A program made the translations under genes and the position numbers. Positions 1 to 14,406 of a stretch of 64,000 nucleotides of DNA are shown here, in pieces; position 1 is the stretch's first letter, and each line of letters begins with the position of its first letter. Location: positions 72,777,871 through 72,841,870 of the forward strand of contig CM048842.1 in assembly GCA_026545765.1 (NCBI GenBank), given 5' to 3'. The notes under the pieces are model-generated. The model saw only the letters and a program-made list of their open reading frames with translations. It had not been told where the DNA came from and made no database searches. Origin of the DNA: Plantago major. Taxonomy: Eukaryota; Streptophyta; Magnoliopsida; Lamiales; Plantaginaceae.

Positions 1-4096
<4,096 letters not shown>

Positions 4097-4239
4097 AATT
4101 ACTCTACGAGCTGTAAGCTTTCAAAATCGAAAATCTGTGAGTTGCTTGGAAATAGACAAATAGTACAGTGTTGATGAATTGTAGGAAGAAACTCAGAAAG
4201 TGAGAACCTGAAGAAGACATAGCAGTGATGAATGAGGTG

Positions 4240-4247
4240 TATAAATA
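4240..4247 (-). promoter_or_regulatory. candidate TATA box of the MDAR gene
   Basis: TATTTATA on the minus strand, about 145 bases upstream of the MDAR start codon. This is a reasonable distance for a plant TATA box with a roughly 110-base leader. Position and composition are the only evidence. Confidence 0.4.
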
Positions 4248-4259
4248 CGGTTTGAATAA

Positions 4260-5290
4260 AGAAATGGAGATTAATTAGTATTTAGGTGTCACTGTTTGTA
4301 TAGTTTAATTGGTGAATTGGCTCTTGTTGGGGTTGAAGGGGCACAGGTGGGTGGTTATTGGGTGCGCGATGTGGCGGCGATTGGCGGAGGGAAAGGGACA
4401 GGGTGGCGAGAAAGACGTGATTGATTTTTGTTGATCGTCAATTTATGGTATGAGTCGCCATGACTGAGTTCAGTTGGATTTTCACTGAGAAACCAGACTG
4501 TGATGGATTCAGCTCTTGTTTGATTCTCTCACTGTTCTAATTTCGATTTTTTATTTTCATTTCTTGCTTCGCCTTTTCCTCTTTCTGCGTTTCAAAATCC
4601 AAATCTCACCTTCTCAATTTCATTACCATTTCCAAAGTTCTACTTTTATGTATATATATAATTATATCTAATCTAATCTTTACGGCTCTACCCGTAAAAC
4701 TTCATACATTTATTATTATTTTTAATCTTACCGCATAACTCCATAAATCACTAAAACATTGAAGCCTCACACCCAACAATTAATAAACATTCTCAAATTT
4801 ACTCACAAATTATATATTATGCCACTAAAAGTACATTTTTACCACATTTTTAATATTTTATTAATATTTTAACTTTTAACCGAAAACTACACGAAAACCC
4901 TATAAAGTTATTTGCTATGGAGGTAGTATAACATGGACCCTATTATCACTCACTCACCAAGTGATTGTACTTCCTCTAATACTACCATGAGCTCTCTAGT
5001 GTCCCATGCCCCTCCTAGTAGTGTATTGGGTATAGGGTCTTTCTGTTAACACGTAGCTATGTTTGGAGGGTGTAATACATACCATTGCATTTGATAAACA
5101 CTAACACAAATTTACATTGTCACGCTTTAAGTTAAATGTGGAGGGTCGAGTTCGGATGATGAAACACACCTAACCTAACATATTAGAGTTTTGTGGGCTG
5201 GTCCATCATCATCTTACATAAACCAGTTACCATGCTCGTTGGACAAAAGTTGGTCCCATAAATCCAGGAGCCGTAGCCCAATTATATTCG
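4260..5290. other. intergenic, AT-rich, no gene seen
   Basis: The interval lies upstream of two divergently arranged genes, MDAR on the minus strand and the small gene at 5573 on the plus strand. It holds no frame worth calling. The stretch 4620-4900 is very AT-rich; 4900-5050 is more mixed and contains a loose inverted pair around a GGACCCTATTA / GGTATAGGGTC motif. Confidence 0.5.
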
Positions 5291-5307
5291 GCCAATAACA
5301 GATGCTT

Positions 5308-5325
5308 GAACGTTCCGGAACCTTC
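5308..5325 (+). promoter_or_regulatory. perfect four-unit heat shock element
   Basis: The sequence reads GAA-CG-TTC-CG-GAA-CC-TTC, four contiguous alternating nGAAn units with exact spacing, the consensus bound by heat shock factor trimers. A CCAAT motif lies just upstream at 5292-5296. The element is about 265 bases before the start codon of the small gene at 5573 and about 70 bases before that gene's probable 5'-leader intron, so it sits in the core promoter or near the transcription start. Heat induction is an inference from the motif. Confidence 0.75.
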
Positions 5326-5572
5326 CTCTTCCCAGAAAATCTCTTCACTCTGATCATCTAATTCTTACCATTCCGCCATACTTCCAGCTCAAAGGTAAGC
5401 AAAACCTTTAACTCTATATCCTTCGTGTTTCATTCTAGGAAAGGTATTATTTGTGAATTGTGATGCATTTCATGTTATCAGAATTCTCTTCTTCCTCTTT
5501 CTGAACATTATTTAAAACGCAACTTTCTCCTGCAGATTATTAAACGTGAAATTGCACGAGATTACTATTACT

Positions 5573-5919
5573 ATGCTCCAATCTGCTTCCATGCGATCAT
5601 TAGCCAGTAAATTCGTTCCAATCACTTCTTCCAAAGGAAGCTGGGGTAATTACTAATCAGAAATCCTTCTTCTCCTTTTTTTTTTTAGTCTGTGCATAAT
5701 TATTTGTGTATTTATGAAGAAATTGTTGTTCGGGCAGTTGGTACAGTGTCTCCTAGGAAACAAACGAACGAGGATGCTGGCGAACAATGTATTTTGAAGG
5801 AAAATGTGGAACCTATGGTTGCCTCCAGCAGGCCACCACCAGGTCCTCCTGTTATCGGATCGCTAATCGCTCTATCGTTTCTGGATTATTGGATTAAGCG
5901 GGATAATCGAGACGATTGA
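5573..5919 (+). CDS. small protein of unknown function with C-terminal hydrophobic segment, putatively heat-inducible
   Basis: Exons 5573-5645 and 5738-5919 join in phase 1 (donor GGG/GTAATT, acceptor GGGCAG/TT) to give 84 residues and a TGA stop. A further intron in the 5' leader is likely, from about 5395 (AAAG/GTAAGC) to about 5535 (TGCAG/ATT). The N-terminus MLQSASMRSLASKFVP is basic, Ser-rich and free of acidic residues, like a mitochondrial presequence. The middle (about 25-55) is charged. The end has PPPGPPVIGSLIALSFLDYW, a short hydrophobic stretch that could be a membrane anchor, then a charged tail. I do not recognise the family. The acceptor choice is the only uncertain part: the earlier T-rich acceptor at 5688 would break the frame. 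The upstream heat shock element suggests stress control. Confidence 0.6.
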
Positions 5920-6495
5920 GATTTGAGAGGTGATTTTTTGTTAATATACTGTGATTAGGAATGCCAGGATGCTACATGTTTTTTTTCTGTACTTTTAGTT
6001 GCGAAAAATGGAGGTTATGTTTTCTGAAATAATCTGCATTGTAAATGAGTTTGTATGGCTAATATGCTATCAATGAGTGGCTTTGTATTTGAGTTTGTTA
6101 GTTGAATGTCAATATATGACTTGAGTTGGTTCAAATGAACCTATGTGGAGAATCTTGAGATTCGGTGATTCAAGTGCATTCGATTTTATTCAAATGTATG
6201 TTAGCAGGTGCTAGTTGTATACTACTTGTGTGTTTATGCAATATCTTTGTTGTGGTAGCTAGTATTTTGGCAGTGTAGTGACTCAATTATCTTGCCAAAT
6301 GATGGAAACTATTATAGAAATTATAGATGTGATTTCTCAATGCAAGTCGCTTAATTGATGCGAGTGGAGCCGTGTTTGTGTTGCAAGAATTTATCCTTCC
6401 TCAACACACCAAATCCACAAGAAAACAATATGCGTTCTAAGATATTCTTCCATCATAATCTATTACATGCAAAAATATGCAATGAAAACAATATA
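5920..6495. other. 3' flank of the small gene and convergent intergenic space
   Basis: This T-rich sequence follows the stop at 5919 and probably holds the 3' untranslated region and polyadenylation site. The gene at 6496 is on the other strand, so the two converge here. No further frame or repeat was seen. Confidence 0.5.
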
Positions 6496-6693
6496 TCAGT
6501 ATTGAGATTTTCTTCTTGGTGAATTCAAATACTGAGCAGAGGATGCTGAAATGACGGAGACAAGTGATTGAAATGCTTTTGCTGCTATCTTTCTTTTGAT
6601 TTCCCCTCTCCGAGGGATTGATCTTCTCCTCGTTAAATTCTTGTTAAACCCTGCTCCAAGAGCTGCTGTACAATCATTCACCTTGGTCCTCAT
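6496..6693 (-). CDS. micro-protein with IPRRGEI core, copy 1 (65 aa)
   Basis: Single-exon frame of 65 residues, ATG at 6691-6693 and TGA at 6496-6498. After a basic start (MRTKVN) it has the stretch RRRSIPRRGEIKRKIAAKAF at about 22-41, followed by an amphipathic segment QSLVSVISASS and a basic end. The core matches two further small proteins in this window (LPRRGQIKSRI and LPRRGQIRSRI), so the frame is very probably real. A TATA box lies about 100 bases upstream. The protein has no signal peptide, and the very basic middle would fit nucleic-acid binding, peptide-like signalling or membrane association, but nothing in the sequence decides. Similar short plant proteins are usually annotated only as uncharacterised. 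Confidence 0.75.
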   Translation of the reverse strand: MRTKVNDCTAALGAGFNKNLTRRRSIPRRGEIKRKIAAKAFQSLVSVISASSAQYLNSPRRKSQY

Positions 6694-6794
6694 CTTCTTG
6701 AAAATTTTCTTAGCTAAAGCTTCTCTGTTTCTTCTTATGTTAGATGATAGAAATGATATATGATAATTTTGTGATTCATTGCCATGATAAGGAG

Positions 6795-6803
6795 CTTATA
6801 TAG
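6795..6803 (-). promoter_or_regulatory. TATA box of micro-protein copy 1
   Basis: CTATATAAG on the minus strand, about 102 bases upstream of the ATG at 6693, a good plant TATA box. Confidence 0.6.
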
Positions 6804-6829
6804 AGCTAGAGTATGAGTCATGCTTTTGG

Positions 6830-7790
6830 CTATTAAGTGGTTGAGGATAAGGGAACAATATTTTGCCGGAGTCTAGTGGGAGACTTTAGAGTAGGCAGGT
6901 TAGTGAGGAGGCAAGCCACCTATGTGTTATTGACCTTGAATGATTCTGTTTGAGCGACAAGTTAATTACTACAATTGTTTGTTTATAGCATGTCGTTGCT
7001 TTGTGTTTGACAATAGGACGCGTTAATTAATAATCTGTGAAGATGGAAGGATTTGGCTCGGTTATTTTCAACTTAAAACTCATTCGATTGGCCCATTCAA
7101 TTCGATTCAAATTTTAATTATATTTTATCTACAATTGATTCAAGAATTTCATGAAAAGAATGTAGCTTACTTATGTTTTTCAGTATCTAATTGGAGTTGT
7201 TAATGATATTTGTTGCCTATTCATTGGTTGATTATTCAATTCTAATATTTGATTAGTGACACTAATCATGATAAAGTGCTAATATGCTTTGCTCATTTGT
7301 CTGGTGCTGCACTAGCCCCTTTTGTCTTCATCAATTTGTGACTCAATACCATTTTCTCTTCTTCTTTTTTTAAAATCGAAAAGGGTGCTTTCCTTGAAAT
7401 ACTTGTGTTTATTTGTCTGTTGAAATGCTTAAGAATACTTTAATCTTAACTTAACTAGACATAAAGAAACTGTGGGCGGCCAAAGCTCGAAGAAAATCCA
7501 GTTTTCCATGGTAAATAGTTTAGCCAATGTGCAACTTTGACTTGTTAAGTTTTTATAAATGTAGCTTATTTGTGCAATGAGTTAATTGAAAACCTGTGTG
7601 GCATCCCATATACCTATTTTGGTTACCTGCGGGCTTCTTCATCTTATTTGGCTGCAAATGCAATCGTTTAATTTATCTAAGGCTGGAATTTCAATATGGC
7701 TCACCGCTCACGCATATGAATTTTGTTTGTCCGGAAATTCCTGCATAAACCCGGTGTTGTACATAGTATATATGTTTTTCAATTTAATTT
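6830..7790. other. intergenic, no gene seen
   Basis: AT-rich sequence upstream of the minus-strand micro-protein gene. Short frames occur at 7586-7804, but they have no start context, family resemblance or splice support. Confidence 0.5.
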
Positions 7791-7799
7791 CCTATGCAG

Positions 7800-8610
7800 C
7801 TTGATATGGACATATAAGTCCCTTCAACGAATTAAACCTTTCTACCATCCAAGAACTCGAGAAACGCTTTTAGCCATAAGTCCGTCACCCAGAAGGAAAG
7901 CCCGACACAAGACGATCTTGCTTAACAAAAAGTCCGGCATAAATAAAGAGTTCCAGAACAAGAAAACCTCGCTACAAGTACTAAAGAAAAATACCCAAAA
8001 TGGCCGGCATTAAGGTCTTAAAAGATTTTGGTCACTACGAAAGGTCCGTCTGCAAGAAGTCCGCCATTACTAACGTGAGATAAACGCGCCACCTACCTCC
8101 GAGACCACGTGGCACGCTGTCGCCAAGCCGACAAGATCCCGGGAATTCAGACAGCCTGTCCCCCAAGCTTCCTCTATAAATAGCCCACATTTACTACTCA
8201 TTAAGGTACGCAACCACAACTAGAAATCTACTCTCTAACTTTCGGGTCCGAGATAACTCGATTAGCCCGTCACACAAGTTGAGTCTTAGTCCGGACTGCC
8301 CATGGCAGGCCGGCCCAAAAGGGTCTAACCCCTTCCTTTTGTTCCCAGGAGAAGTCCGGATCGAACTTTGTCGGCCCTTACCCGGAGACGGACCATCATT
8401 GAACTGAACTAAGAGTGCCTTATCTGGGTTCATAGCACTCCGGATCAAGCTAAAGCCGGACTCTAGATCTAGCTTGAGGACCCAGGTTGCTCTTGCCTGA
8501 CCCCAACTTTGCCGGACCCCAGTTTGCCGAACCCAACTACTAAGCTCTTGCCGGACCCGCGAACTAAGATGACCCAAATCACACGACCTGACCACTGGAC
8601 CTTTCCAAAC
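7800..8610 (+). repeat. probable LTR or other retroelement fragment (GC-richer island)
   Basis: Composition changes sharply to GC-richer sequence with repeated GTCCGG/CCGGA motifs. A promoter-like CTCTATAAATAGCCC sits at about 8171-8185, followed by a leader-like stretch. This layout (about 370 bases, TATA, then about 430 bases) is typical of a plant Gypsy LTR. No second LTR, primer-binding site or target duplication could be found, so it is either a solo or truncated LTR or another repeat. Frames of about 100-130 codons on both strands are side effects of the higher GC content. Confidence 0.45.
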
Positions 8611-9351
8611 TACATTCTTGACCCAGGAATTTGACTTAACCAGATTTACCCCACATCACAGATTATGCATGGTTCCTAGAATGGTTCTAGGTGTGAGTTT
8701 CCAGTTGGGGTCTAGTTATGGTCTTATGGATTATATATTCCTATTTCACCTTTGTATTACTTTGTTTCACTTAATTTATGTAACAGCTACGAAGATTTCT
8801 GTGCACATTTTGAATTGATAAATTGCTACAATATATATTCCCAATGGTTTCCAGCAGACATGGGGAAACAGCTCCAAGAATCATATACTAATCCTTTGCA
8901 CCAAATCTTCAAAAGCTCTGCAAAATACTCCCAATCTAGCTGTCCTTTTTCTTTCTTTTTTTCCCGAGTCTTTCAATCTAGCTGGCAAAAACAGGGGAAA
9001 TCCAAAACAGCCAAATACATCAGTATTGGATAATTCAAAAATATAAAAATAAAAAGTCCATGATTCATCATGTAAGACCATTGTCTGCAATGTGCACGTA
9101 CATGTTTCTTAAACATTCAACCAGTTGATGAATGCTCTGCATAACAGAATTAAGTATGTCGCAAGTTGGGGTGATATGCATGTACAGTATTTAGTGTAAT
9201 ACTGCCATGCTACTCAACCACCAAATTCCATCTAAAGGAACCTTTTTTTAGTAATTTGATACTTTTAAATGATTGATCAAAAGTTTTCCATAGCTGCTGG
9301 TTTACAATACAAGGAACCATAGTCCATCCATGATCAGCTGTCAATTTCAAG

Positions 9352-9359
9352 TATAAAAG
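9352..9359 (+). promoter_or_regulatory. TATA box of micro-protein copy 2
   Basis: TATAAAAG, 86 bases upstream of the ATG at 9445, conserved in the duplicate at 14298-14305. Confidence 0.7.
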
Positions 9360-9444
9360 CTTGTTGAGACTTCAATATTTGCATCTACTGCATTTTGAAC
9401 ACACAACATATCATCTTAAAAAACTGTTCATTACTGCTCTAGTC

Positions 9445-9597
9445 ATGAATCAGGAGATCGGAACAGGGAAGCATTTTGGTGGCGGAAGGACTTTGCCACG
9501 TAGGGGGCAGATTAAATCAAGAATACTGCTAGCTGTCCTGCATTCCATTGTGGCTATGATTTCAGGTGAAAAGAATCACAATTCTCACACCCAATAA
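9445..9597 (+). CDS. micro-protein with LPRRGQI core, copy 2 (50 aa)
   Basis: Single-exon frame of 50 residues with ATG at 9445 and TAA at 9595-9597. This is the only in-frame ATG in the block; the open frame runs further upstream, to 9361, without one. The protein starts MNQEIGTGKHFGGG, has the core RTLPRRGQIKSRI at about 15-27, and then a hydrophobic segment LLAVLHSIVAMIS (28-40) followed by a polar tail. The copy at 14407 shares start, core and hydrophobic segment; the copy at 6496 shares the core. Sharing of start codon, core and TATA box with copy 3 shows constraint. Function is not known. Confidence 0.8.
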   Translation: MNQEIGTGKHFGGGRTLPRRGQIKSRILLAVLHSIVAMISGEKNHNSHTQ

Positions 9598-10436
9598 AGA
9601 TCTAGGGAAAAAAAGAAAAGAGGAACTCAAGATCCAGGATGACCAGGAATCGCACCCCCATTGTATATGACCCGTTAATAGAGGCTTTGAAGTCTCATGA
9701 ACCTCTCCCTTCTGCTAAATTTGGAGGCATGATTGGAAAATTATAGCTTAGCGCAGTAACTGAGAATGTGTTTGTTCATTGTAAACGTTATTTTATTTAA
9801 GAAAGATGTTGGAAATGTTTTGTAGGATGCAAGCTGTCTGTCAACGCTAAAATGTAATTGTGAATGGGTGTTCAAGTCAATTTGACAGTAATTGTTGATA
9901 TGTTTTCCTTTTTCAAATCTCCTTGCTCTTTTGTTTATCTGTTAAGAATCCTTCCAAAGAAACTACGTTCTTGAGTCTTAACTGAACAAGAGATAAAATG
10001 TTGTGGCCGAAGGCAATGGATCCATGGATTCGTACTCTAGTCCATCCATAAATTCACAGTTTAGTCTTATGAAAACCACTCAACTGAACACGAGTTTGTG
10101 TGTACGATTTTCCTTAAATTTAGAAAAAGCATGAATTTTACAAGAATTTGTATGATGCAACTACTGGTCTACTAGTACAGTAGGGTGGCTGGAAGAAATG
10201 CGAGTCCTATAATTTCCACTTTTCCATTTTGTCCCTGAAAATCTTGTCCACGATTTTGGATTTCTTGGTCCAACCAATAAAAAATGACGTCCTTGGTTGG
10301 CACTTGAAATCGCACACTCTAGTAGGTACTTCAAATATTCAATATGAAAAATTGAAGGACATCCAAAACCCCCGTTAAGTACCAAAATATCAATTCTGTT
10401 TTATACTTCTACTTCTTATCCTAAATGTTGATCTTT
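9598..10436. other. intergenic, no gene seen
   Basis: 3' flank of micro-protein copy 2, then unremarkable sequence. A CCAAT motif and a low-scoring minus-strand frame at 10161-10385 have no support. Confidence 0.5.
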
Positions 10437-10656
10437 ATTTGGTTTGAGGGAAAATGGGGGAAAAGAAGAAAAATAGAGGAAAATATTATTTTCCACCATT
10501 TGGTAGTTCTCAGGAAATCCTGAAAAATTTATGAAAATCTATATAAAATACATCTATCTTCACAAAATAAGGAAAGTTATTTTTCCCTCACATTTTTCAG
10601 AAAAATCTTATTTTCCCGCTTTTTTTTATTTTTCTCCATCTTCACTCAAACCAAAT
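10437..10656. mobile_element. MITE-like inverted-repeat element
   Basis: The segment begins ATTTGGTTTGAG and ends CTCAAACCAAAT, a perfect 12-base terminal inverted repeat. Its arms are also complementary further in (GGGAAAATGGGGG against the TTTTCTCC / TTTTCCCGC stretches). It is 220 bases long, has no coding capacity and is AT-rich inside, all typical of a MITE. No clear target duplication was visible, so the superfamily is open. Confidence 0.6.
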
Positions 10657-11230
10657 GAAGCATAAGTTTCAAATCTTCTTGAAAATTCGCATTCAACATC
10701 CTCCAAGTTTTACAACTTATTTAAGACTTAGAATTCCAATATTTTATCTTGGTTGATCCTAACATATTTTCAAGTAGAATGTTGATAGTGAATGTATTAA
10801 ATTGAAACAGAGCCCCCATATACATGGATATTAAAAAGTTGTGTGGAATAGATGTTGGTTCACAAACTGGACAATTAGACAATTATGAACGTCGATCACG
10901 AAGCATGAATAGATGGTATCTCAAGTGAATGTGAATTATTTTCAATTCGAATTGAGTAATTAAATATACCGAACATACTTTTTTTTTAAGAAATTCCAAG
11001 ATGAAAATCTTAAAAATTTCAATTTCAGTTTTTACAGTCTTACGGAAGAAATGTACTTGGTTTGCTTTTCTTTATAGCATTTCAAGTTATAGAGAGCTAG
11101 CTAACTGCATAAATTTCTGTGTACGAATTGGTGCAGCACTATGTATACTTTAAATACTAAAACTTGAGTCCATTGAATAATTAGTGTCCTTCTTCACAAA
11201 CAGCAATTTAGCCCAGAGTCCATATTATGA
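10657..11230. other. intergenic, no gene seen
   Basis: AT-rich sequence between the MITE and the unit at 11230, with no frame or repeat recognised. Confidence 0.45.
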
Positions 11231-11325
11231 AAATTTGCGGGTTGACCTGCGAGTTACTAAAACAGAAACAATATATAATATACAAAGCTTCATATTAACG
11301 CCATCTTTCCACATTTTCTTCTTCG

Positions 11326-11785
11326 TTGAGCCATCTTCTTCCTCTTTTTATTCTCTCTACGAATCTACAATCCTATCTACTCTCTCCTTCTGATTCTCCT
11401 CCAATTTTTCATTGCCTGTCAGTTTCTTCTGGAGATTTCATCGTAGAATCGCGAGCTGCATCTAGTTCTAAGCGTTCAAAGGTTGCTACTGTTGTATTCT
11501 CTCCATCACCGCTGAAATCGTTGAAATCTGCAATTTCGGTCTCTGATCTGAAGGATCTCACTTCGTCGAAGCTGGATCATGTGAAGCAGCATCTGGATAG
11601 ATCACACTCGGATGCTACTATTGTATTCTCTCCATCACCGCCGAAATCGTTGGAATTCGTGAGTTCGGTATCTGATATGAAGGATCTCACTTCGTCGAAG
11701 CTGGATTATGTGAAGCAACATCTGGAATTCTGGATAGATCACACTCGAATATTGTGAAGGGTTTTGAGTTTTCTCAGTCTCGATT
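11326..11785 (+). pseudogene. broken gene fragment with two 43-codon repeats
   Basis: An open frame runs to 11757 and contains a duplicated block of 129 bases (43 codons), first copy from about 11492 and second from about 11621. Each block has an FSPSP.KSL start and a KDLTSSKLD-VKQHL end. In the second copy an extra 8 bases (AATTCTGG) after the CATCTGG codons shift the frame and bring a stop at 11757. Downstream of that point the other frame stays open and codon-like up to a plausible splice donor at about 11779 (TATAAG/GTATTT). This looks like a former first exon of a gene for a helical protein, disabled by the insertion. I do not recognise the parent gene with confidence. Confidence 0.5.
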
Positions 11786-12374
11786 ACAGAATCGTTATAA
11801 GGTATTTGTTTCTCGATCATCACTCAAGTCATGTATTATCTGAAATTTCATGTTGTTTATTAGTTGGATGAAATTGTGCAAACAAGTTCAGTTCAACATT
11901 TTTTTATACAATTTGTATTTAATCAACATTTAGTTATTGTGTAGTTCATCATTTATGATACTGTTCGTGTTTAATGAGCATTTAGTTTGTGATGTGGTTA
12001 GTGGAAACTAGGTAATTGTTGCACGATCTAATGTGTAAGTGTTTGTTCTGAATCTTCTGATATTGAGTGCTTGATGTTGTGATCAAATACACAATACACT
12101 TGCGCATGTCTGTGTAACATATATGTATCTATGAAGCTTATCAGTTGAGTATTTTTAAATTGTATATGGATCTGATTGTTTGGATATTGATTGTTGGATT
12201 TGAAGTTGTTCTTTTAGATGATATCTATATAGTTATTGAATACATACTTTAGTATGTTGATTTTGATAAGTATTTCTTTTATGCCATTTTTTTCATGGTG
12301 TACTATGTCACTAGAGTGAGTTGTTGTACTGATTCTTAATTTGTCAGTATCATACTATGTACATATTTGAAATT

Positions 12375-13310
12375 TTTATTGTTTAGATTTCTACGTAAAT
12401 GGTGTATGTGTAGCAATAAATTGTTGATATTTGTGATTTCATTTATTATTTATAGAATTTATGTAGTTTTGTAAAACTTGGATGTATATATGAATAGCTT
12501 ATGTTTAAACTGTAATTGTTGATTTTTAAGGGAAAATATGTGATGCTTGAATATAAGTTTTTTTTTTCATCTTTTAAAAAATTTATTATTTAGGTTTTTA
12601 TGTAAATTGTGTATGTCTGTATGTAAATTGTTGATGTCTGTGATTTCATTTCTTTTATTTGGGTTTCTATAGTTTTGAAAAACCGGTATGTTTTTAGTGT
12701 GAATTGTGCATGTTTATACTGGAATTGCTGATGTTTAATGATAAATAGGTGATGTTTTAATATAGGTTTTTTTTTAATATTTTGAAGTTCTTATTGTTTA
12801 GGTTTGTATGTAAATTGTCTATGTTTAGTTGTAAATTGTTGATATTCGTGGTTTCAATTTTTTTAAAAGGTTTTGTAGTTTTGTAGTTTTGTAGAACTTG
12901 GATGTATGTGTGAATAGCCTATTTTTATATTGAAATTGTTGATGTTTAATGGTAAATAGGTGATATTTTAATACCGGTTTTTAGTTTCATCATTTTGAAG
13001 TTCTAATTGTTTAGGTTTTTATGTAAATGGTGTATGTTTTGCTGTAAATTGTTGATATTTGTGGTTTCATTGCTTTTCGTTTAGAGTTTATATAGTTTTG
13101 TAAAACTGGTATCTTTTCATTGTGAATTGTGCATCTTTTTACTGTAATTTTTTATATTGAATGTAAAATCAGTGATGTTAGTTGATTTTTTTGTTTGTGA
13201 ATGCTTAAATTTTCTTACCACAAATAGCATATATTTATATTGCAATTGTTGATATTAAATGTCAAATAGGTGATGTTCGTTGATGTTTTTGTTGTATGTA
13301 CTAGGTTTTC
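12375..13310 (+). repeat. tandem array of about four degenerate ~210-base units
   Basis: Recurring blocks in the same order, each about 200-220 bases: TATTGTTTAGGTTT.TATGTAAAT, GTAAATTGTTGATAT, TTTTGTAGAACTTGGATGTAT, GAATAGC.TAT, GATGTTTAATGGTAAATAGG and TGATATTTTAATA. The array starts in each case at a TTTAGGTTT-like block (about 12382, 12588, 12796 and 13008), with a partial fifth unit after 13210. It lies inside the intron-like part of the captured fragment. Confidence 0.65.
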
Positions 13311-14297
13311 GTAAAAATAGTAGTCGAATAAAGAAAAGATTGATGACAAAGATGGCGACGTGAAGGGGTTGACGAACAAGTGAAGGGTGTGAAGAATTAA
13401 TGTTATTGCGGATGGTCTTTTTTTGCATAAATGATTGTAGTTTGTATTTAGTGAATCTGAATATTTTTATTGTTTTATATGTAATGACATTTATTATTTG
13501 ATGTATAAAATTGAATTCTATGTTTATTTATGATTATTGTGTTTTTTGTTGGATAAGTAGGTTCTCATCAATGATTTTACGCTAAACATAGACGATTATA
13601 TACTAAATATAGGCAATTTGATCTAAAATATCAATATGATTGGGGATGTATATACATGAAACTGTAATCCATGATGAGTTGTTAAAACAAAAAAAAAGGT
13701 CGATCCGATTCGGCCGGGTCGACCTGCGAAAAAATCAGATTGTATAGGTTTTCTTTTTTTTTTTTGGGTATAAATTGCATATGTTTATATATTACGTAGG
13801 AATTTCAAAGACTCTCAATATATTGTGGACTCTTAGGAGACGGACTCTTAAATAAATTCCCATTGGTAATTGGTTCCCTAAAGAACCTCCAAGAACCATA
13901 CTGCTCCTATATATTACTACTTGAAACCAAAACTGCGTACAGAATAATACTGCCAATTAATCTTATCTGTCATATGTAGAAAACCAAAACAACCAAGCCA
14001 ATCTAAAGATCATTCAAAACTACCTACCTCAAGATTCATTCATGTGAAAGACCTTTGTCTTGAATGCACAGTGTACATGTGCTCGATCGGCTAACAACTC
14101 AACCAGTTGACGAATTGATCCACTCCCATAGTATAACAGAATTATATCACAAGTTGAAGTAAATAACAAATCTCTTGCTGTGAAGCCAGTCAAGTGTCAA
14201 CCATCAAATACAAGTAGCAAGATAATTGAATAATCGATCAAAGTTTTCCCCAGCCTGTAGTTTACAAATTACAATACAAGGAGCGCTCGTTTTCGAG

Positions 14298-14305
14298 TAT
14301 AAAAG
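14298..14305 (+). promoter_or_regulatory. TATA box of micro-protein copy 3
   Basis: TATAAAAG about 102 bases upstream of the ATG at 14407, matching the box of copy 2. Confidence 0.7.
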
Positions 14306-14406
14306 ATAGTTGGGACGTTAGTATTTTACATCCATCCACCCACCATCCACTGCATTTTGAATAACATAACATCATTCTAAAAGTGTCTATTGTTAGCGCT
14401 CTAGTT

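Larger units (their letters stand above)
8990..9597 (+). repeat. segmental duplication, copy A (promoter plus micro-protein gene)
   Basis: This stretch is recognisably related, base for base with small indels, to 13975-14540. Shared landmarks in the same order are CAACCAGTTGA, ATAACAGAATTA, AAGTTTTCC, TTTACAA..ACAATACAAGGA, the TATA box AGTATAAAAG, CTGCATTTTGAA, CTCTAGT.ATGAATCAG and the coding region. The duplication therefore took regulatory sequence along with the gene. Confidence 0.75.
11230..13770 (+). repeat. repetitive unit carrying a gene fragment; possible gene-capturing transposon
   Basis: The unit is bounded by two similar short motifs in the same orientation, CGGGTTGACCTGCGAG at about 11238 and CGGGTCGACCTGCGAA at about 13713. 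It contains a CT-rich leader, a two-repeat exon-like stretch (11440-11780), a donor-like AAG/GTATTT, then a T-rich intron-like part with an array of ~210-base units. A short G/A-rich stretch at 13320-13400 resembles a last exon. No transposase or long TIR was seen. The layout resembles a non-autonomous element with a captured gene. Confidence 0.4.

Noticed and set aside
5692..5919. Unspliced 75-codon frame starting at 5692
   Set aside because: It has no ATG start (begins at GTG) and follows an intron; the spliced model from the ATG at 5573 explains the same frame.
8194..8595. 133-codon minus-strand frame in the GC-rich island
   Set aside because: It lies across an LTR-like promoter and leader, has no family resemblance, and long frames on both strands are expected in a GC-richer patch.
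9361..9444. N-terminal extension of micro-protein copy 2
   Set aside because: The longer frame starts with TTG only nine bases after the start of the TATA box; the first ATG at 9445 matches the start of copy 3.
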